A stretch of 9,119 bases of DNA from Hyphomonadaceae bacterium. Lineage in GTDB: Bacteria; Pseudomonadota; Alphaproteobacteria; Caulobacterales; Aquidulcibacteraceae. A program made the position numbers and the translations under genes. The notes beneath the pieces were generated by a model. The model ran no database searches. It was not told the DNA's origin and saw only the letters and a list, made by a program, of their open reading frames with translations. Each line of letters starts with the position of its first letter. The first letter of the stretch is position 1. Of this stretch, positions 6,457-9,119 are shown piece after piece. The stretch is taken from NCBI GenBank assembly GCA_016791325.1, contig JAEUMU010000199.1, positions 1 to 9,119 on the forward strand, written 5' to 3'.

Positions 6457-7539
6457 ATGAGGTATCCGATGCAAGCCACGCCTTTGGCCGCCTTGGCCGC
6501 TTTCGCTTTCGCGGCCTTGTGCGCGCTCGCGCCCAGCCCGGCAAGCGCCCAGGCCCGCGACAATGTTTACGCGGTGGCCGGCGTGCATGTGGATGAAACC
6601 GCCGCCAACGCCGCCGCCGCCCAGCAGGCAGGCTTCGCCGCCGCCCAGCGGCTTGGGTTTGAGCGCTTGGTGCGCCGCCTGTCCGTGCCCGACGAACTCG
6701 CCGCTCGTGGCGTACCTCAGATCGACAGCGCTCAGCTTGAGCGCCTGGTGCTCAGCGTCGATGTCGAGGAAGAGCGTCGTTCCGCCACCCGCTATATCGG
6801 CCGCTTGACCGTGCGTTTTGATCCCACGGGCGTGCGCACGCTGTTGCGCGGCCAAGGGCTGGCCGTGGTCGATACCCGCACGTCGCCCGTCCTGGTCGTT
6901 CCCGCCACGGCCGGCGATGTCGCGCCTGAAACAGCAGCGCTCTGGCGCCAAGTTTGGGTCGAAGGGGGATTTGGCGATGAATTGGTGCCGCTCACCACGG
7001 CGCCGGATGGAGTTGGAGGCGCGCCCGCTTGGGACGCCGCCGCCGGCGCGGCGCAAGCGGCTTCCGCCGCCTCGGCCTTGTTCGCCACCCTGCGCGTGCA
7101 GGGCTCCACCGCCACCGCCGCCTTGGTCGAGGTTGACGCCAACGCCCGCCGCGATCGCGGCGAGGTCACCGCCCGGCTCACTGGGAACGACGCCGCCGCC
7201 GTGCGCGCGGCGTTGTCTTCGTTGGCCGAGCAAGCTAGCGCACGCCTTCAGAACGAGTGGAAAGCCCGCATCGCCACCGGCGGCGGCCAGCGCGCACGCA
7301 TTTCCGCGTCCGCGCTCTACGCCAATCAGGGGCAGTGGGAACGCATCAAGCAGGCGCTCGAGGGCGCGGCCCAAACGCTGATCTCGGAAATTCGCATCGA
7401 AGCAGTGGGCCGTGAAGGCGCGCTGGTGTCTTTCTCCTTCGTGGGCGATCCCGCGCAGCTTTCGTCTGATCTATCCAGGCGCGGCGTGCGTCTGGCTCAG
7501 GGCGCCAACGGGTGGGAGTTGCGCGCCAACGGCCGATGA
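6457..7539 (+). CDS. DUF2066 domain-containing exported protein
   Basis: The 360-aa product is exported. An N-terminal hydrophobic segment (about 7-26) ends in PSPASA|Q, a good type I signal-peptidase site after residue 31. The mature start, DNVYAVAGVHVDETAANAAA (35-54), then QAGFAAAQRLGFERLVRRLS, is the family's N-terminal pattern. A very Ala-rich stretch lies near residues 190-215. The function of DUF2066 proteins is unknown and I infer only a periplasmic location. The start is uncertain. The ATG at 6457 supplies the only basic residue before the hydrophobic core (R2) but has no good ribosome site. The in-frame ATG at 6469 has GAGG (6459-6462) six bases upstream, but gives an uncharged n-region. 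The stop overlaps the hdaA start (ATGA), so it is cotranscribed with hdaA. Confidence 0.78.
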   Translation: MRYPMQATPLAALAAFAFAALCALAPSPASAQARDNVYAVAGVHVDETAANAAAAQQAGFAAAQRLGFERLVRRLSVPDELAARGVPQIDSAQLERLVLSVDVEEERRSATRYIGRLTVRFDPTGVRTLLRGQGLAVVDTRTSPVLVVPATAGDVAPETAALWRQVWVEGGFGDELVPLTTAPDGVGGAPAWDAAAGAAQAASAASALFATLRVQGSTATAALVEVDANARRDRGEVTARLTGNDAAAVRAALSSLAEQASARLQNEWKARIATGGGQRARISASALYANQGQWERIKQALEGAAQTLISEIRIEAVGREGALVSFSFVGDPAQLSSDLSRRGVRLAQGANGWELRANGR

Positions 7540-8231
7540 ACGCGCCACAGCCCCGGCTGTTCGAATTCCGCATGGGCGAACGCGCGCCCGAAACCCTGGT
7601 CGTCGCGAGCGCCAACCGGGACGCCGCGCGCCTGCTCACGGATTGGCGGGCGTGGCCCGGCGGCGCGCTGGCGCTGTGCGGGCCGAAGGGCTCTGGCAAA
7701 ACCCACTTGGCCCTGGCCTGGGCGCTGGAGGCGGGCGCGCGCCAGGTCTCCGCCGCGAGTGCGCCTGATGCCGCCGCCGCCGTTTTCACCGAGGCCGGCG
7801 GGCGCCTGTTCATTGACGATGTGGACGCCGGCGCCGACGAGGCCATGCTGTGGCGCGTCCTGGATCTGGCGCGCGGCCAGGGCGGAGCCGTGCTTCTGGT
7901 CGGTTCCGGGGAGCCCCGCTCCTGGCCGGCCGCCGCCCCCGACCTCCGCTCCCGCTTCGCCGCCCTGGCTGTCGCCCGCCTGGGCGAGCCTGACGAGGCG
8001 CTTTTGGAGGTCGTTTTGCGCCGCATATGTCGCGAACAATTCAGTCAATTGAGCGATGATGCGGTCAAATACGTCGCGCGCAGGCTGCCGCGGACCTTCG
8101 CCGCCGCCCACGATTGGGCCGCGGAGCTGGACGCCAGCCTGGTCAAAGCCGCCAAACCGGTGGCTTTGCCGGCTGCGCGCAAGGCGTTGGAAAAGGCGCA
8201 GGCCCGGTGGGGGGCCGCGGGAGACGGTTAA
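7536..8231 (+). CDS. hdaA: HdaA, DnaA-ATPase-related regulator of replication initiation
   Basis: Hda/HdaA acts with the DNA-loaded sliding clamp to stimulate ATP hydrolysis by DnaA, preventing re-initiation. In Caulobacter it controls DnaA activity. The 231-aa product has only the AAA+ part of DnaA, with no C-terminal DNA-binding domain. It shows a clamp-binding-like QPRLF (5-9), Walker A GPKGSGKTH (49-57), Walker B LFIDDVD (91-97), a sensor I region LLVGSGEP (120-127), a box VII-like PDLRSRFAA (135-143) containing the expected arginine finger in SRF, and a sensor II-type R186 in LPRTFAAAHDWAAELD. I chose the ATG at 7536 because it overlaps the preceding stop and puts the clamp motif near the N-terminus. 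An in-frame ATG at 7512 would add eight residues. It is followed three bases after its stop by ppk1. Confusion with DnaC- or IstB-like ATPases is unlikely given the context. Confidence 0.87.
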   Translation: MNAPQPRLFEFRMGERAPETLVVASANRDAARLLTDWRAWPGGALALCGPKGSGKTHLALAWALEAGARQVSAASAPDAAAAVFTEAGGRLFIDDVDAGADEAMLWRVLDLARGQGGAVLLVGSGEPRSWPAAAPDLRSRFAALAVARLGEPDEALLEVVLRRICREQFSQLSDDAVKYVARRLPRTFAAAHDWAAELDASLVKAAKPVALPAARKALEKAQARWGAAGDG

Positions 8232-8234
8232 CGA

Positions 8235-9119
8235 ATGACGAAGCCGCGCAAAAAGCGCGCGCCGGCGGAGAAGCCGCCGACGCTGGAAGGGCCGGAACGG
8301 TTCCTCAATCGCGAGCTTTCCTGGCTCGCCTTCAATACGCGCGTGATCGAGGAATCGGAAAACCCGAACCATCCGCTGTTGGAGCGGCTGCGCTTTCTCT
8401 CGATCTCCGCCTCCAACCTCGATGAATTCTACATGGTCCGCGTCGCCGGCCTGCACGAGCAGGTGAAAGCCGGCGTGTCCACCTTGAGCCAAGATGGGCT
8501 GACCCCGGCTGAGCAGCTCGCCCGCATCCACGCCGCCGCGGGCGTGTTGATCGCGCGCCAGCAGGCGCAATGGCTCGGCCTGCGCGCGGAGCTGCGCGCC
8601 AACGGCATTTTCGTGCTCGATCTCGAAGAGCTCAACGATGCTGAGCGCAAATGGCTGAAGCCGATTTTCATGGCGGAGGTGTTTCCGCTGCTGACGCCGC
8701 TGGCCGTCGATCCCGCGCACCCATTTCCGTTCATCCCCAATCTGGGCTTCGCAATCGCGCTGAAGCTCCGGCGCAAGGAGGATGGCCGCGCGCTCAATGC
8801 GCTGATTCCGGTGCCCAGCCAGGTGGCGCGCTTCATCGACGTCACGCCCGCTGGCGGCGACAGCGTTGAGCGCGCGCACAAGCGGTTCGTCTCGCTCGAG
8901 AATGCGATCTCGCTGTTCCTGGGCGAACTCTTTCCCGGATACAAGGTCGACGCCCAAGGCGCGTTTCGCGTGGTCCGCGATAGCGACATTGAAATCCAGG
9001 AAGAGGCCGAAGATCTCGTGCGCGAGTTTGAAGCGCGCCTCAAGGAACGCCGCTTGGGCGATATCGTGCGACTCAAGATCGAAGCCTCGATGCCCGAGGA
9101 TTTGCGTGCGTTCATCATC
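8235..9119 (+). CDS. ppk: Ppk1, polyphosphate kinase (N-terminal 295 residues, cut by window edge)
   Basis: Ppk1 reversibly polymerises the gamma-phosphate of ATP into inorganic polyphosphate. The visible part starts with a basic extension (TKPRKKRAPAEK). The N domain follows: RFLNRELSWLAFNTRVIEE (22-40) and RLRFLSISASNLDEFYMVRV (51-70). N61 corresponds to the ATP-contacting N45 of the E. coli enzyme. The head domain begins near residue 115, with MAEVFPLLTPLAVDPAHPFPF and later SLENAISLFLGELFPGYKV. The catalytic phosphohistidine domain lies beyond the window, so activity cannot be judged. The ATG at 8235 starts three bases after the hdaA stop; GGGAG at 8219-8223 is the likely ribosome site, 11 bases away. 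The hdaA-ppk pairing suggests one transcript with the DUF2066 gene. Confidence 0.95.
   Translation, partial: MTKPRKKRAPAEKPPTLEGPERFLNRELSWLAFNTRVIEESENPNHPLLERLRFLSISASNLDEFYMVRVAGLHEQVKAGVSTLSQDGLTPAEQLARIHAAAGVLIARQQAQWLGLRAELRANGIFVLDLEELNDAERKWLKPIFMAEVFPLLTPLAVDPAHPFPFIPNLGFAIALKLRRKEDGRALNALIPVPSQVARFIDVTPAGGDSVERAHKRFVSLENAISLFLGELFPGYKVDAQGAFRVVRDSDIEIQEEAEDLVREFEARLKERRLGDIVRLKIEASMPEDLRAFII

Noticed and set aside
7497..8957. 486-codon minus-strand open frame opposite hdaA and ppk
   Set aside because: It spans two well-supported plus-strand genes and has shadow-type composition with no motif. The same reasoning applies to the minus frame at 6313-7374 opposite the DUF2066 gene.

Overview
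The window is a GC-rich (about two-thirds by eye), almost fully coding piece of chromosome. It most likely comes from an alphaproteobacterium. The evidence is strong G/C preference at third codon positions, a Caulobacter-type HdaA gene next to polyphosphate kinase, and the protein families present; Caulobacterales or a relative is a guess, since no rRNA or similar marker is present. I see no mobile element, tRNA, rRNA, CRISPR array or phage gene. No gene-free stretch exceeds about 160 bases.

Layout. (1) 1-162, minus: the N-terminus of LptF, an LPS-export permease, cut by the window edge. (2) 319-2871, plus: a tightly overlapping run of pepA (leucyl aminopeptidase), holC (DNA polymerase III chi subunit) and two tandem small I78-type lipoproteins. 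lptF and pepA are divergent and share a 156-base spacer. (3) 2947-3369, plus: ndk with a plausible promoter of its own, ending in a perfect 11-bp hairpin whose loop holds most of the stop codon. (4) Minus strand: a SAM-dependent methyltransferase (4382-3573) and, downstream of it, a 42-codon Lys/Pro/Gly/Ala-rich ORF (3520-3392) with a strong Shine-Dalgarno; it converges on ndk. (5) 4480-4773, plus: a YkvA/DUF1232 membrane protein, divergent from the methyltransferase and abutting purN tail to tail. (6) 6359-4774, minus: purM-purN, two steps of de novo purine synthesis, with a 4-base overlap. (7) 6457-9119, plus: a DUF2066 exported protein, hdaA (DnaA-ATPase regulator of replication initiation) and the start of ppk1 (polyphosphate kinase), cut by the right edge.

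Together these are housekeeping genes: envelope biogenesis, peptide turnover, replication (HolC, HdaA), nucleotide supply (Ndk, PurM, PurN) and polyphosphate metabolism. Two blocks (lptF divergent from pepA-holC, and purMN beside DUF2066-hda) resemble gene orders known in gammaproteobacteria, so they look ancestral. I found no exotic system. The parts least explained by standard annotation are the 42-aa ORF with its flanking hairpins and the pair of I78 lipoproteins coupled to holC.
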